The notes: generated from the letters alone by a model not told the origin. A stretch of DNA of 64,000 nt from Capsicum annuum (GCF_002878395.1 NC_061115.1:219075279-219139278), one strand, 5' to 3'; shown: positions 33,662 to 46,813, numbered from the stretch's first letter. A program made the numbers and translations.

Positions 33662-33849
33662 ACATCAATCACTTGCAAAAGAATAAAATGTTAAAGGACT
33701 TCTAAACTCCAACTTCTAAAAGTCGACGCAAGATCAAGTGCAAATCTGCTTCAACCAATGGGGGTAATAAATACCAAACTGAAGTGCAACAATACTCCAT
33801 TACAAAGGGTTGGAAGGAAAGTTACATTACAAGAATTTCTCCCCAAAAT

Positions 33850-34060
33850 GCTCCTCGATGCACGAGCCTAAACTGCAAGTCAAGATGCTTCTCGACGCAT
33901 GAGCCTAAACTACAAGTCAAAATGCTCCTCTATGCACGAGCCTAAACTGCAACTCAAGACGCTCCTCGACGTACAAGTCTAAACTGTAAGTCAAAACGCT
34001 CCTTAAGGCACGAGCTTAAACTGCATATCACTCCTGGCCTGCATGAGTCTAAACTGTGAA
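33850..34060. repeat. 38-base tandem repeats inside the LTR element
   Basis: Five or so copies of GCACGAGCCTAAACTGCAAG followed by TCAAGATGCTCCTCGAC, with substitutions. They do not keep a reading frame. Confidence 0.75.
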
Positions 34061-34374
34061 TGTCTCTCTGAAAAAAAAAAGAAAGGAAAAGTATGAAGCT
34101 TGAATGCATATTTGGAGTCCTTTGAAGATGTCATCTTAAAGCAAAAAGATTCTTCATTATCTCCCAAGCAATAAAGTCTTCTCGACAAGAAAAAGACTTT
34201 GAATATTGCTCTAGTCTGGCCTTCAACATATTGCGGAAGTGATGCGGCCCAAAACTTGAAGTAGATGATGAAATTCATGAAGTATACAAAATCTGAGAAA
34301 TAGAGTATTACAAGATTTAGGCTGCAACTTTGAAAAAGTAACTGAGAAAATATAAAGGTTATATGCTGATGGAT

Positions 34375-35060
34375 TCCATGCTTAATGTATATCTGTGAGT
34401 CTACTTTCTAATGCAAAAAACGGAACCTGATTCTGATACTTCCACATCAAGATATGGAGTTTATCGTGACGCTGCACAAAGCTGAAATAACCAGCGAACC
34501 AAGATTAGAAGGCTGTTTTTGAAGCAATATCTGGGATGATTCGGATGCAACCTAATTGTGTTTTTCACGCGAGATGTAGCTATGCGAGTCTACTTTCCAA
34601 TTCAAAAAATGAAACCTGATTCCGATACTTCCACGTCAAGATATGAAGTTTATCGTGACGCTGCGCAAAGCTGAAATAACCGGCGAACCAAGATTAGAAG
34701 GCTATTTTTGGAGCAATATCCTGGGACGATTCGGATGTAATCTAATTGTAGTTTTCGCATGAGACGTAGTTCTACGAATCTACTTTCCAATGCAAAAAAC
34801 AGAACCTGATTCCAATAATTTCACATCAAGATATGAAATTTATCACGACGCTGCGCAAAGTTGAAATAACCAACGAACCAAGATTAGAAGGCTGTTTTTG
34901 GAGCAATATCTGGGATGATTCGATGCAATCTGATTGTGATTCCCGCGTAAGACGTAGATCTACGAGTTTATTTTCTAACACAAAAAAATGACTCCTGATT
35001 TGGATATTCCTACATCAAAATACAAAATTTATTGTGACGCTGCAAAACTGATAAAATAGG
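34375..35060. repeat. Four 180-200-base tandem units inside the LTR element
   Basis: Units share GAGTCTACTTTCTAATGCAA, AACCTGATTCCGATACTTCC, ACATCAAGATATGAAGTTTA, TCGTGACGCTGCGCAAAGCT, GAAATAACC, CGAACCAAGATTAGAAGGCT and GGAGCAATATCTGGGATGAT. Landmarks fall near 34396, 34585, 34768 and 34966. They occupy the place where pol would lie in a complete element. Confidence 0.8.
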
Positions 35061-35779
35061 ACATTGAATTCCATTTTTTATGAATCAAACAACTCGTATT
35101 TTTGTTCTCCTATCGGAGAATAAATTTTTTTGTGGACGTGTGCCTAGTAATTGCTCACCAAAGCCAGAAAAGGCTACTCCATGTATCAATATTATCAAGC
35201 TGGATGGCACCACGTACGCGCTCCTTAAAAAGAATGAGATGTTCTCACTCGAAGCCTCTTTATCGCTGAGCCCCACGGATGAGATACACCACATGCTTGC
35301 TTTGCAACGATAGACTGCAGACACTCAAAACTTCATCATTAAAAGGTCGCAAGAATGACACCAAGTACATGCTCACTGAAGCTAAAATGGAAAACTTTCA
35401 GCGTCGTCAAAGATAAAATCAGATCATTCCAAGTCACTTTCTTATCAAGCAGTATGGAAGTAGTGCACTAAATGGTTCAACATCAAACATCAATACCATT
35501 TGCATAAACCTGCACAAAAAATGAAGATGTAACACATCTACAGTGTTGACCGGATGAAGCTTCTCGGTTCTATGCGGATTGATGCCAACTACGTGAAACT
35601 TCAATCTAGCGATAAGTGTTGGTACCAAATGCATGATGCTTCAATTTGACATGATCAACATTCGGAGAAACAAATACCTTTGAAATCACGAGAATGAAAA
35701 CACATTCATGAGTACTTTAAGCCTCGCCGCCAAGTTTCGGCAAGCCTACACGTCGACCAACCTTAAAGTATGGGGCATT

Positions 35780-36477
35780 TGTGGACACATAAAATTTATT
35801 GGATCAAATTCATATAAAATTTAAATTTGATCCACGTTTTATTGGGTTTAAACTTATTTTGGGCTTAAAAAAATAATAAGCCTATTGTATTCCTCATCAA
35901 GGTCCATCTCACCTTGAAGCCCAAACTCATCAAGTGACGTGGCATCCCAGTCAAATTCAAGACCAATGAGATGTCGCCACATGTACAAATGATGTGAAAA
36001 TCTCATTCAAATTCAACAACCAATCAAAAGGCGTCAAGTGACAATGTGATATGTTTCAGCCAATCACAAGCAACTAGGCCTACCCCCTACAACTATAAAT
36101 AGGAGAGTAACATAACATTTTAGAGGGGAGAAAAGAAAAAGGAGGACATTCTGCAAGCATTGGAGGAAGCTTTTGTACTGACTACACAACTCTTCAACGA
36201 ATTGACTAATGGAGTTCTGCCCGGAGATCAATTCGACAAGACGAGTGCTGTCAGACAATTTCTGGAGATCCAAACACATTTCTAGGAGGCTCAAATCATC
36301 CTACATTCGAGAATCACGCTACAAAGGTCCTCGAATCACGAAAAAACTTAGGAGAGAAGAATCGAGAGAATAATGAAATTGTACCCACAAAATTACTTTA
36401 AATAAAATTATTCTTTTTATTTATTTTATTTTTGCTTGCAGTTAATTTTCAGCGTTAACGAAAATTTGTTGCGACCA
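35780..36477 (+). repeat. Right LTR
   Basis: Runs from TGTGGACACATAAAATTTAT to AAAATTTGTTGCGACCA, the same length as the left LTR. AAAGTATGGGG just upstream is the best polypurine-tract candidate but is weak. Confidence 0.88.
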
Positions 36478-36756
36478 CTTATATGGCGAAAATATTTTCA
36501 AAATGAAGATATGTTAGGCAAATAAAAGATAGTAAAGTATTATAAATATCTATGAAATAAGACTTAGTTTTGAATATAAAAATAATATATCTAGTATAAT
36601 ATTTTACTTTAACTTTGTCACATTGGTATAATCAGCTAAAAAGGAAAAAAAAAAAGCAAGGGAATGAGGCACTAAGCGACGAAGCGAGGTTTGGGACCAT
36701 CTTGAGAGTTAGAGAGGTTAAAGTGTACATATACCTTATATCTATCTACAAATGGA

Positions 36757-37106
36757 GTTAATAAGGCACAATACATAAACATGTCTTTTAACTTAGCCTC
36801 AAAACTATCTATAATCTTCAACTTTGTGTGTGCATAAATAGATATTTAAATTTGTATAAAATTATAAGTAGACACACACATCCTATGTAACATAGTACAC
36901 TATCATAGGAAGAGTGAACAGACGGGGTCTTTAAAGCCAAAAAAAATATTGCAAGTTTCAGGAATACGGACGACATATAACACATATACGTCTATTTGTT
37001 CAACTTTATACAATTTTAAATGTCTACTCATGCACACCCAAGATTGAAGATCATGTAATCCAAAATCAAATTAAAAGACACATTTATATATTGTGCCTAA
37101 TTTTAA
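36757..37106. mobile_element. MITE with imperfect inverted ends, 230 bases before the PEX12 start
   Basis: The left arm TTAATAAGGCACAATACATA and AACATGTCTTTTAACTT matches the reverse of the right arm (AAATTAAAAGACACATTTAT and ATATTGTGCCTAATTTTAA). It spans about 350 bases with no coding frame. It falls in the likely PEX12 promoter. Related sequence is at 47095-47350. Confidence 0.7.
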
Positions 37107-37338
37107 TTCCGACATAACTCACCTCCAAATCAACGACCTCCCACTGGCTAGTGCACTAGTGCCAACTTTGGAGCAAAGGAGAAAAAAACAAACAAACTAG
37201 TGACCCTAAAATAAAATAAAAGAATAAAAGCCTCAAAAAAGGAAAGGAGAAAGAAAGAAGAGTTGTTTTTGTATTTATGTATCTTCATCTCCCTCATTCT
37301 CAAGCAGCCATTGTTGTTGTTGAAGTGAAAGAGAGAAA

Positions 37339-40300
37339 ATGTTGTTTCAAGTAGGAGGACAAGGGACACGTCCCACTTTCTTCGAAATGGCTGCTGCACA
37401 ACAGTTGCCTTCTAGTCTCCGAGCCGCGTTAACTTATTCCCTTGGTGTAAGTTGCTTCATAATTTTGTTATTCATTATTCCCATTCAGCTGTAATAGATT
37501 ATAATCATGGGATTATAATAGATTATAATTTCTGTAGGCACAATGTAAATCGTGTTAGGATTACTAATTTATGTGATGCAATAATCTCAAATTGAGCACC
37601 CAAGGGTGTGGCCTAGTGGTTCAATGAAGTTGAGATGAGCACGATATGAGGTCTCAGGTTCAATTCTCAATAGAGACAAACACTAGGTGATTTCGTTCCG
37701 TTTGTTCTAGTGGACAGAGTTACCTTAATATAATTCATGCTAGGGTTACTAATTTATGTGATAAAATAATCTCAAGTTGAGAACCCAAGGGTGTGGTCAA
37801 GTGGTTCAATGAAGTTGGGATGAGCACTAAATGAGATCTTAGGTTCAATTTTCAATAGAGACATACACTAGGTGATTTTTTTCCATCCGGTTCTAGTGGA
37901 TAGAGTTACTTTGTACTGTTAACCAAACACAATATAAATCATGCTAGGATTACTACTTTATGTGATAAAACAATCTCAAGTTGAGCACCCAAGGGTGTGG
38001 CCTAGTGGTTCAATGAAGTTGGGATGAACACTATATGAGGTCTCAGGTTCAATTTTCAATAGAGACATACACTAGGTGATTTTTTTCCATCCGGTTCTAG
38101 TGGATAGAGTTACCTTGTATCATGCTAGGATTACTAATTTATGTGATAAAATAATCTCAAGTTGAGCACCAAAGGGTGTGGCGAAGTGATTCAATGAAGT
38201 TGGGTTGAACACCATGAGGTATCAGGTTCAATTCTCAATAGAGACAAATGTTGGGTAATTTCTTCCCATATGTTCTAGTGGACAAAGTTACGTTGTACCT
38301 GTTGCTGATGGTAGGTGGTAGGTTTCCCGTGGAATAGTCGAGGTGCGTGCAAGCTAGCCCGGACACCACGGTTATTAGAAAAAGAATCTTAAGTTGAATG
38401 GGATAAGGTGAGATATAGTGTGATTAAGCTCGAGATAAACTTTATACTGAGAGGATAAATTTATACCGTTAACCAAATGTAGTATAAATTAGTTGAGCAC
38501 CCAAGAGTGTGGCCTAGTAATTCAATGAAGTTGGGTTAAGTACCACGAGGTCTTAGGTTCAATTACCAATAGAGACAAAACACTAGGTGATTTCTTCTCA
38601 TCTGTTCTAGTGGACAGAGTTACCTTGTACCTGTTACTGGTGGGAGGTGGCAGGTATCCCGTGGAATTATTCGAGGTGTGTGCAAGCTGGCCCGGACATC
38701 ACGATTATAAAAAAAAAAAAACATACTTGTAACCAAGGGTGTGGTCTAGTGGTTCAATGAAGTTGGGTTGAGCATGATGAGGTCTCAGGTTCAATTCCCA
38801 ACAGAGAAACAAACACTAGGTAATTTCTAAAAACATTTGTTTCTAGTGGACAGAGTTACGTCTTACCTATTGCTGGTGGGAGGTGGTAGGTATCCTGTGG
38901 AATAGTCGAGGTGCATGCAAGCTAGCCCAGACATCATGATTATTAAAAAAAGAATCTCAATTTGAAAGGGATAAGGTGAGATATAGTGTGATTAAGCTCG
39001 AGATAAAATTTATATTGAGAGGATAAATTTATACCGTTAACCAAACACAATATAAATCATGCTAAGATTACTAATTTATGTGATAAAATAATCTCAACTT
39101 GAGCACCCAAGGGTGTGGCCTAGTGGTTCAATGAAGTTGGGTTGAGCACAATATGAGGTCTGGGGATCAATTCCCAACAAAGACAAACACTAGGTGATTT
39201 CGTCTCGGCTATTCTAGTGGACAGAGTTACCTTGTACCGTTAACCAAACACAATATAATTCATGCTGTGATTACTAATTTATGTGATACAATAATCTCAA
39301 GTTGAGCACCCAAGGGTGTGGCCTAGTGGTTCAATGAAGTTGGGTTGATCACTATGAGGTCTCAGTTTCAATTTCCAACCGAGACAAATACTAGTTGATT
39401 TCTTCCCATTTGTTCCAGTGGACGGAGTTACACTGGGTATGTTGTTGTTCCAGTGGACGGAGTTACCTTGGTATCCCGTGGAATAGTCTAGGTGCGCACA
39501 AGTTGGCCCAGACACCATGGTTAATAAAAATAAAAAAAGAAGAAAACATACCAGCAACCAAGGGTGTGGCTAGTGGTTCAATGAAGTTGGGTTAAGCACC
39601 ATGAGGTCTCGGGTTCAATCCCCAATGGAGACGGACAGTAGGTGATTTCTTCTTATCTGGTTCTAGTGGATAGAGTTACGTTGTACCTGTTGCTGGTGGG
39701 AGGCGGCAGGTATCCCGTGGAATTAGTTGAGGTGCACGCAAGCTGGCCCAGACACCACAGTTATCAAAAGAAGGAAAACATACCTGCAACCAAGGGTGTG
39801 GTCTAGTGGTTCAATGAAGTCGGGTTAAGCACCATGAGGTTTCAGACTCTCAGGTTCAATTACCAACAAAGACAAACATTAGGTGATTTCTTTCCATCTG
39901 TTCTAGCCTTGGTGGACAGAGTTAACTGGTATCTATTGCTGATGGGAGGTAGCAAGTAGTCGAGGTGCGCATAAGCTAGTCCGGACACCACAGGTTTTAA
40001 AAAAAGAAACGACAAAAAGAAAAACATACCTGCAACCAAGGGTGTGGCCTAGTGGTTCAAAATGAAGTTGGGTTGAGCACCATGAGGTCTCAGGTTCAAT
40101 TCCCAATAGAGACAGACACTAGGTGATTTCTTCTCATCTGTTCTCATTTGTTATAGTGGACAGACTTACCTTGTACCTGTTTTTGGTGGGAGGTGGCAGG
40201 TATCCCGTGGAATAGTCGAGGAATGGTTGTTACTGTTATTGTTGTGCAACTGTAATTTGTAGATGCTTCTTAAAAGGCAAATTAGTAGTGTTGACATAAA

Positions 40301-43300
40301 ACACGGCAGAATTGATATAGAGGATTTATATCCGTGTTCTGCAACTAGTTTGGAATTGAGGCGTCATTGTTCATGTTTAACTGTAGTTACGTGGTGTGAT
40401 GGGTAATTATTAATGTTGCTTGCTTGCAGGTTTTAGCTTTAAGAAGACCTTTCATCCACAAAATTCTAGATTACGAGGATGAGTGCTTCGCTTTGCTTAC
40501 ACTAGTTCTTGAAACGCATAGCTTACGAACTACAGGTATGCGTATTTGTCTTTCCAGATACTCCTTTGTACCAAAAAGAATGACTGGCTTGGTGTTTGAG
40601 ACTCAAATGATCAAATTTTTGTCTTTATTCTTACGTTGTTCTGAATATTATTTTTTCTAACATAATGTTTACTAATGTAGAAACTATATAAAAATACTGA
40701 AGTTACATTTTTTATGTAGAACTTATTTTGAAATGCATGAAAAGACTGTAGTTTTTTACTCTTCCAATGGCTAATGCTTAGTATTTGCAAGTGGGTCCAT
40801 GAATAGTATTTTATTTTTCATCCGAGCGTGTATGAATTCTGTGGTACAATGCAGTTTCTATTTAAAGGCAGGCTAATTATTTGCTATGGCTTTATTAAAT
40901 TTGTTCCTTTTTACTTGTTCTCAGATGGGTCTTTTGCTGAGTCTTTATATGGTCTGCGAAGAAGGGCAGTTAAGATAAAAGTTAAGGGTGATAACAAAGG
41001 TCCAGATGCCAGAGAAGAAATTAATCACACAGGATTGGAGAAGCGCCAAAAAATTCTTTCAGTTGTGTTTCTGGTAATCTCTTACACTGGAATACTCACT
41101 TATGTTGTTGTACATGAGTTTCTCCTATTCTGATCGATCACATGAAGCAAAATCACTGCTATCTTGTCGTACTAAACTTTGATTATTCTTGTTGAAACTC
41201 TTTTTTGTTTATAATTATTTCTTTTTAATTGATTGCATAAAAGGGAAGTCTTTTACAAATGCTGTATGAAAAAAGAAGAAAGTCCAAAACAGACCTTGCA
41301 GTGAAAAGCAATCAATCATCTAAACATGTAGGAGTTTATAAGTATCCTCTAAAAATGCATAGAAAAAAAAAGTTCCCAAGTATATATGAGGAGAGTTCTC
41401 AGTCCCCTCAAAAGCCCTTCCATTTCTTTCCTTCCAAGCTGTTCACATGATAACAAGTGGTACTAACTACTAACTCCCATGTCTACCCTTCCTGCATCTC
41501 GGCTGATCTTCCAACTCTGTAATGAGGTTTATCTTTGACAGGATTGCCCCTTCCATTTCAAACAGGTCCTGTCCACAGCTGAATGGAAGTTGGTATTGAA
41601 GAAGTGATTTACATCCTCCCCTGAGTTTATTTCTTTCTTTTGTCAAGAGGATTTTCTGCAGAAGAATCGTTCCTATCATCTAAAAGCCACTCCTGGCATC
41701 AGACTTGAATCCACAATGAGAAAGTGGAAATAGTGTATTCTGTGAACTGTGAAGACTTATGTATAGGTATATCATGGTGAATAACCACCATGTTGTCCTT
41801 CCCATCTCAATCTACCATGAACTGCAATTACAATAACAACTATGCCTCAATCCCAAGCAAGTTGAAATTGGCTATATGAATTCTCACCTACCATATTGCC
41901 ACATCTAAACACATCTTATTCTAGTATTATGCAAAGGAAGAAGAAGAAGAAGAAGAAATAAATACAAAATACAGATAAACCTACTAAAAGTTCTTTTTTT
42001 TTTGATAAGGTAAAGGTTAAAAAAGCTGTGGGTTGCTTGGCAGCTTTCTACTGAAAACTAAAAGTTCTTTGTAGTTTCTACTGTCTTATAAATATCTAAC
42101 TGGACGGAAAGATTCCTAGAAAACATAGGCTCCAGAAGGAAACAACATGAGTAGAAAATAATCCCAACTAATCGGTTGTACCTATATAGATCTTTTTCTC
42201 CCACTCTGCCCTATTCTTCACTAGGTCTATATAGGTCTGCATGAATTCAAAGAGTTTGAAGGTCCTTGGGAACATCTTGCTTCAATTTGATTTTAGGCCA
42301 CCTCTTCCCCTTTTAACACTTTCACGCACCATTGTTCCACACCTACGAATCTGCATATCTAGATGTTGACGTCGGTACATGACTAAACCATCTCAATCGA
42401 CCTTCTCTCGTTTTATCTGCAATGTGTGCTACTTGCACCTTTTGCCAAATGTGGTCATTTTATTCTTGTCTAATCTTGTGTTGACCACACATCTATCGTA
42501 CTGTAAACTTGTGGATATGTTGGACTTGTATATTTTGACTTTCCCACACCTACCGGCCTTGTAAGACCTTAGATTGAAATCCTAAAATGAATTTCCCTTT
42601 CTCCCTGTACATTTCTGTAATGCTTTCTGATTGTTCAGTTTAATGTTGAAGATGTTTCTAAATTTATTGTCCCCATGCCATCTGTTTGCAGAAGCTTACT
42701 GTTCTCCCATCTTAGGACACGTATAATTGGATGAACAAAAAGCGTGGAATTGTTAGTGGGATTGGAACTCTTCTGGCTTTTTTTCCTAATCTGCTAATTT
42801 CTTCCATTGACAATAGCATTTAATATATGCATAAAACTGTGACATGATTGCTTGAATCTTGTTTTTGCCTTTAAGTTGTACTGCTTTTGGTAAATGCAAC
42901 TGCATAATGTGGATGTGCTTCTTTAGGTTATATTGCCATATCTTAGATCGAAATTGCATTCAATCTACAATAAAGAAAGAGAGGCTGCTCTTCAAGCTAG
43001 TTTATGGGGGCACGAGGATGAGAGATTTGGTGACGCTAACTATTTTGATGGAGATGGGAATCCTATAGTTTCAACGAGCGGTTCAGATACAGAAGACTCA
43101 GTTAGAGAGCGTTTGAGAAAGAAAATCAGAAAGATCATAGCTGCTTGTTACCCGTGGATACATGCTGGAAATGAAGGTATATAGAGCTCAATTTCTTACT
43201 TGTGATTGTGACTATGCTCCTGTTTTTCTATGTATTGTTTGTTTTATTTTTTGAGATGAGATGAAGGTAATTCTATTCATTATAGTCATGTATTTATCAC

Positions 43301-46300
43301 TCATGTTGCCCCTAAATGGCCTTACCACCTGTTCAATGTTGAAAGGACCCTAACCTTCATGGTGAAACCATTGCAATTTTGTCTAAATAGTGCCTCCTTT
43401 TATCTTTTTGAGCTTCTCAGTTAAATGTGTGAAGGAATTTGTCATTAAAATATCATACACATTAATATGCAAAGCCATCCCCTTTAGTGGGGATTTTTAG
43501 CAGGTCTTGGTGTCATCGTTCACCTTCTTATGTAATTGTCCTGTAGGTTTATCATTTGCTTACCAGCTACTGTATTTGCTGGATGCTACTGGATTTTACT
43601 CTCTAGGACTCCATGCTCTGGGTATTCATGTTTGTCGGGCTACAGGACAGGAACTGGTATGTCTGTAGACAGTTTCTTGTTAGTATCTCTCTTGGTCTTG
43701 AAGGTGTTTTTAGTTGGTATCAGAAGTATGAATCCTTTGGAGTATTTGTAATGCCTGGGCGATTAAATATTTGAATACTTGTAAGGTAGCAGTGAATCAG
43801 AATGAATTCAAAGAACTTTTAGATATCCTAGCATGAAATGCTGAAGGATTAATGAATTAATGGTGTAACTGACTCAATATGTTGGTGCCGAATTTTATTG
43901 TGTCTGAGCATCTAAATGTGTTACAAGTGATGTGAAAGCTCTGTATCTGAATAATCAATTGGATAATGTAATTTTCTGATGTGTGCAAGTTCCTTTAGGA
44001 AACTAAAACATTGTGGATAATTCGGTTGAGAACTTTAGCTCTTTTCTGGTTTGATTATGGTTCTCATGCTTACCTTATACAAGAAAAAGTTGCTCTTAAG
44101 GATGCAGTGCTTTGAGGCACGTCCTTCATATTACCTTGAATCACTGGGTATAAGTTTCAATTTATATTTGTAGCTATCCAATTATGTCTTAAACAGTTGA
44201 TCTTATTTATTAGGTAATTCCTCTTTTATAAAATTTGGTTATATATGATTTTCCTTTATGTTATGTCAAGGTAGATGGATTCTTCTTCTAGGATTTCTAA
44301 AATAAGAAGCCGTGAACGAGAGAGACTTCGGGGGCCCCCTTGGCTAAAGGTTGGTGTTCATCCCGTAAATCTCTTTTCTGTGTTCCTATTCTGATTCTCG
44401 TCCTTTTATTTTCTTTTTTTCGGGGGAGGGAAAGATATTTGGAGCAGCATGTTATGCTAGTTGGGACTATGTGTATCCCCTTTTTGCTTTTCTTTCTTGG
44501 TATTAATTAATTTTACTTCTTAGTTGAGGTACGGGGACTTGTCCCGAAAAATAATGGAGGTGCCCTGTCTCTTTAGTGTTTCATACTTTTTCATTTAAAA
44601 TTATCTTCACAGCCAATATTCTGACCTTTATTCTCTGAATACATTTAACATTTCAGGCAGTACAAAGGGCTTTACTAAGTTGTGCGTATGGAGTTCTTGA
44701 CTATGCTCAAACTGGCCTGATTGCGGCAGTGTTTTTCTTTAAAGTAAGTGTTGTTTAGCTCACGCTCTGCAGCTTTTCTGTATTGTTCCTTTAGAGAGAT
44801 TATTTTTCTTCTCCAGTTTTGTTGTGCTCATATATCGATGCTATAAATATATTTAAGTTTTTGCTGTCAATGTACTCAGATGATGGAGTGGTGGTACCAG
44901 TCAGCAGAAGAAAGGATGTCAGCTCCAACTGTTTATCCACCTCCACCTCCTCCTCCGCCTCCAAAGGTGAGTTCATTTTCATTTGGGATGGAGAGGACTA
45001 GTCTTGCAATTTGCTAATCTGGAATATGTAAAAGATAATTTTAACAGCCATATTGCTCCCATTTTTATTTGTTCATGATTCTTATTGGGTGAGAAAATAC
45101 ACTTGGTACTTGGTGGCAAATATATGTTTAGCTGAAAAGTGTCATATGATACATGGTTTTTGGCTTTTTCAATCAACCATAATTCCGAAACTTTAATCTG
45201 CGGTCACTCATCTCCGACTTATCATTTACATCAATCCATTTAAGCAGTTTACAGGTGCTGGAGTTAAGGATCTAGTATGAATATGAGTTATATGTGACAC
45301 GGTCGTACAATATACTGTGCATTCTGTATGGGAGAGCATCATTGTACCTATTTTAAATGATTGCACTTGGCCAATAAAGTCTTTGTTTATATAAAGCTCA
45401 CTTGCTTTGCATTCTATACATAGTTTGTAGAAATTAGTGCCGGTATCTAAGCCAGTTACCAATGGGAAGCGCGCAAGATGGTGAGTGGTGACAGACCATG
45501 ATTTGTCTAAGTCCTCAACTAGCAATTTAGTGTGTACCTCCTTTGGGAAGTAACAACGTTTACAAACCATTTTCTGTTTTGGTGAAATATGGGTCTGGAG
45601 AAAAATTTTCAACTTTTGTCTAATACTTTTTTTATAGTGTGTAGGTTCTGCTACAATGCTTATGCATAACATTTTCAATGTACACAGGTTGCAAAAGAGG
45701 GAATTCCACTACCTACAGACAGAACACTGTGTCCTTTGTGCTCACAAAAGCGTGCAAATCCCTCAGTGGTGTCAGTTTCAGGGCTAGTCTTCTGCTATTC
45801 CTGTGTTTTCAGATATGTCTCTCAGGTGAAATTCCAGAATCAGTTGATAGAATTCATCTGGGAAACTAAATCATAATGGCAATGTTAAATTGTTTCTTTG
45901 TCGTTAATATTGCAATAATTTCTCGCTCTGCTAATTGCTAAATCGTAAAGTACAATGATTTCATTTTCCGGCAAAGGGAAGTTTTAGAGCGATTAGAGTC
46001 CGACATTGATCGGGAAATGGACTGGTGGTCTGGTTATATGGACTTGGGTAAACCTCCCCTCATGTGTTAGTTTTTGGGGTTGAATTATGCCCATGTGTCG
46101 TATCTTTACCCATAGAGCCAGGTCCATCTCTGTTTGGGCTCCATTCCATGCTCTAGATGGGCCTGGGCGAGCCATGAGCTAGCTTTTGGGTTAAGTTAGG
46201 TTCAAGTGTCATATCATTGTCAAAGAGCTATTTCCATGACTACATACCACTACTCCTTGTCGCTGGCTGCTAGTAGAATAGGGAGCTGATTCGTCTAGGC

Positions 46301-46813
46301 TTAGTCTTGATTCCTTCTCTTTTCCTAAATGAAATTCAACTTACATATACTAGTATGAAAGATGAATCAATGTACTTCAACCGGCAAGTAAACACTCCCA
46401 ACTTTGCTAGTGCACATCTAGACACCTCAACTTGGTCTCAACTGACAGCTAAACACTCCAACTTGACTCCACTGCGTCTCATGCACACCCAACGCTGACC
46501 TGGTACCTAAATTTTGGAAGTGTCTAGATGATCATTTTGTAAGTTGGAGTATTCAACTGACGCAATGGAGACGAGTTGAGGTGTCTGTCTATACGTGCAC
46601 TTTCAAAGTTAGTAGTGCTTATCGCCAGCCGAGGCCAAACTCGAGTCTCTGTATTATGCCATTCTTTTACCCTGTCAATGCATAGAGGTTAAACTCTTTG
46701 TGTCTTTTTGTAATTTCATGCTCTATTTTCTTTCGATGCAGTATAAGCGATGCCCTGTGACGTTGATGCCTGCAACTGTGGATCATATCAGAAGATTATT
46801 TCATGATGTTTAA
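37339..46813 (+). CDS. PEX12: Peroxin 12, RING-finger component of the peroxisomal import complex
   Basis: Peroxisomal membrane RING protein which, with PEX2 and PEX10, ubiquitinates the import receptor PEX5 for recycling. Exons: 37339-37446, 40430-40535, 40925-41073, 42927-43176, 43547-43656, 44275-44349, 44657-44743, 44880-44966, 45688-45825 and 46742-46813. They join in frame to 393 residues, the length recalled for Arabidopsis PEX12. The start MLFQVGGQGTRPTFFEMAAA is the first ATG of a purine-rich leader. Hydrophobic segments are LSFAYQLLYLLDATGFYSLG and AYGVLDYAQTGLIAAVFFF. After a Pro-rich linker (YPPPPPPPPPK) comes a RING-like domain with only five cysteines (339, 342, 360, 363, 374) and no histidine ligands, the known PEX12 condition. 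Intron 1 (2983 bases) is a SINE array; a reversed retroelement end is in intron 3. Confidence 0.95.
37600..40225 (+). repeat. Array of 11 SINE copies in PEX12 intron 1
   Basis: The SINE head GGGTGTGGCCTAGTGGTTCA (A box TGGCCTAGTGG) occurs, with variants, near 37604, 37790, 37992, 38174, 38503, 38735, 39109, 39313, 39560, 39793 and 40040, all in one orientation. Each is followed by the B-box region CAGGTTCAATTCCCAATAGA and ACACTAGGTGATTTCTTCC. Short units (about 180-205 bases) then run into non-SINE sequence AATCATGCTAGGATTACTAA, TTTATGTGATAAAATAATCT and CAAGTTGAGCACCCAA. Longer units (about 230-370) keep the SINE tail GTGGGAGGTGGCAGGTATCC, CGAGGTGCGTGCAAGCTGGC and CCGGACACCACGGTTAT. Shared flanking sequence shows local tandem duplication rather than 11 separate insertions. 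Confidence 0.88.
41825..42565 (-). mobile_element. Retroelement 3' end, reversed, in PEX12 intron 3
   Basis: Opens AATTACAATAACAACTATGC, CTCAATCCCAAGCAAGTTGA and ATTGGCTATATGAATTCTCA. It continues with ACCACACATCTATCGTACTG-like and CCACCTCTTCCCCTTTTAAC motifs recalled from a widespread dicot LINE-like 3' region. An unrelated AT-rich piece (AAGAAGAAGAAGAAGAAGAA, TTTTTTTTGATAAGGTAAAG) splits it near 41935-42060. No protein frame survives. Confidence 0.4.
46385..46622. mobile_element. Foldback MITE in PEX12 intron 9
   Basis: The left arm AAACACTCCCAACTTTGCTA, GTGCACATCTAGACACCTCA and ACTTGG pairs with the right arm, whose sequence is GAGTTGAGGTGTCTGTCTAT, ACGTGCACTTTCAAAGTTAG and TAGTGCTT. The element is about 240 bases and has no coding frame. 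Confidence 0.65.

Larger units (their letters stand above)
31076..36477 (+). mobile_element. LTR retrotransposon, 5402 bases, gag-only and non-autonomous
   Basis: Two 698-base direct repeats, each starting TGTG and ending CGA(A/C)CA, are flanked by the 5-base duplication CTTAT. Between them lie a primer-binding-like TGGCACGCCCAGTAG, one broken gag frame and non-coding tandem repeats. No protease, reverse transcriptase, RNase H or integrase frame is present. This matches a Ty3/Gypsy-type derivative of the LARD class that would rely on enzymes from elsewhere. The LTRs differ at about two dozen sites in their first 370 bases by eye, so the insertion is not recent. It lies head-to-head with the amidase gene. 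Confidence 0.88.

Noticed and set aside
31076..36477. Integrated pararetrovirus
   Set aside because: Equal-length LTRs, a 5-base target duplication, a primer site and a Retrotrans_gag domain identify an LTR retrotransposon. No coat, movement or polymerase frame of a virus is present.
45226..45678. 150-codon minus-strand frame in PEX12 intron 8
   Set aside because: Antisense within an intron of a confidently assembled gene. No domain was recognised and the composition is ordinary intron.
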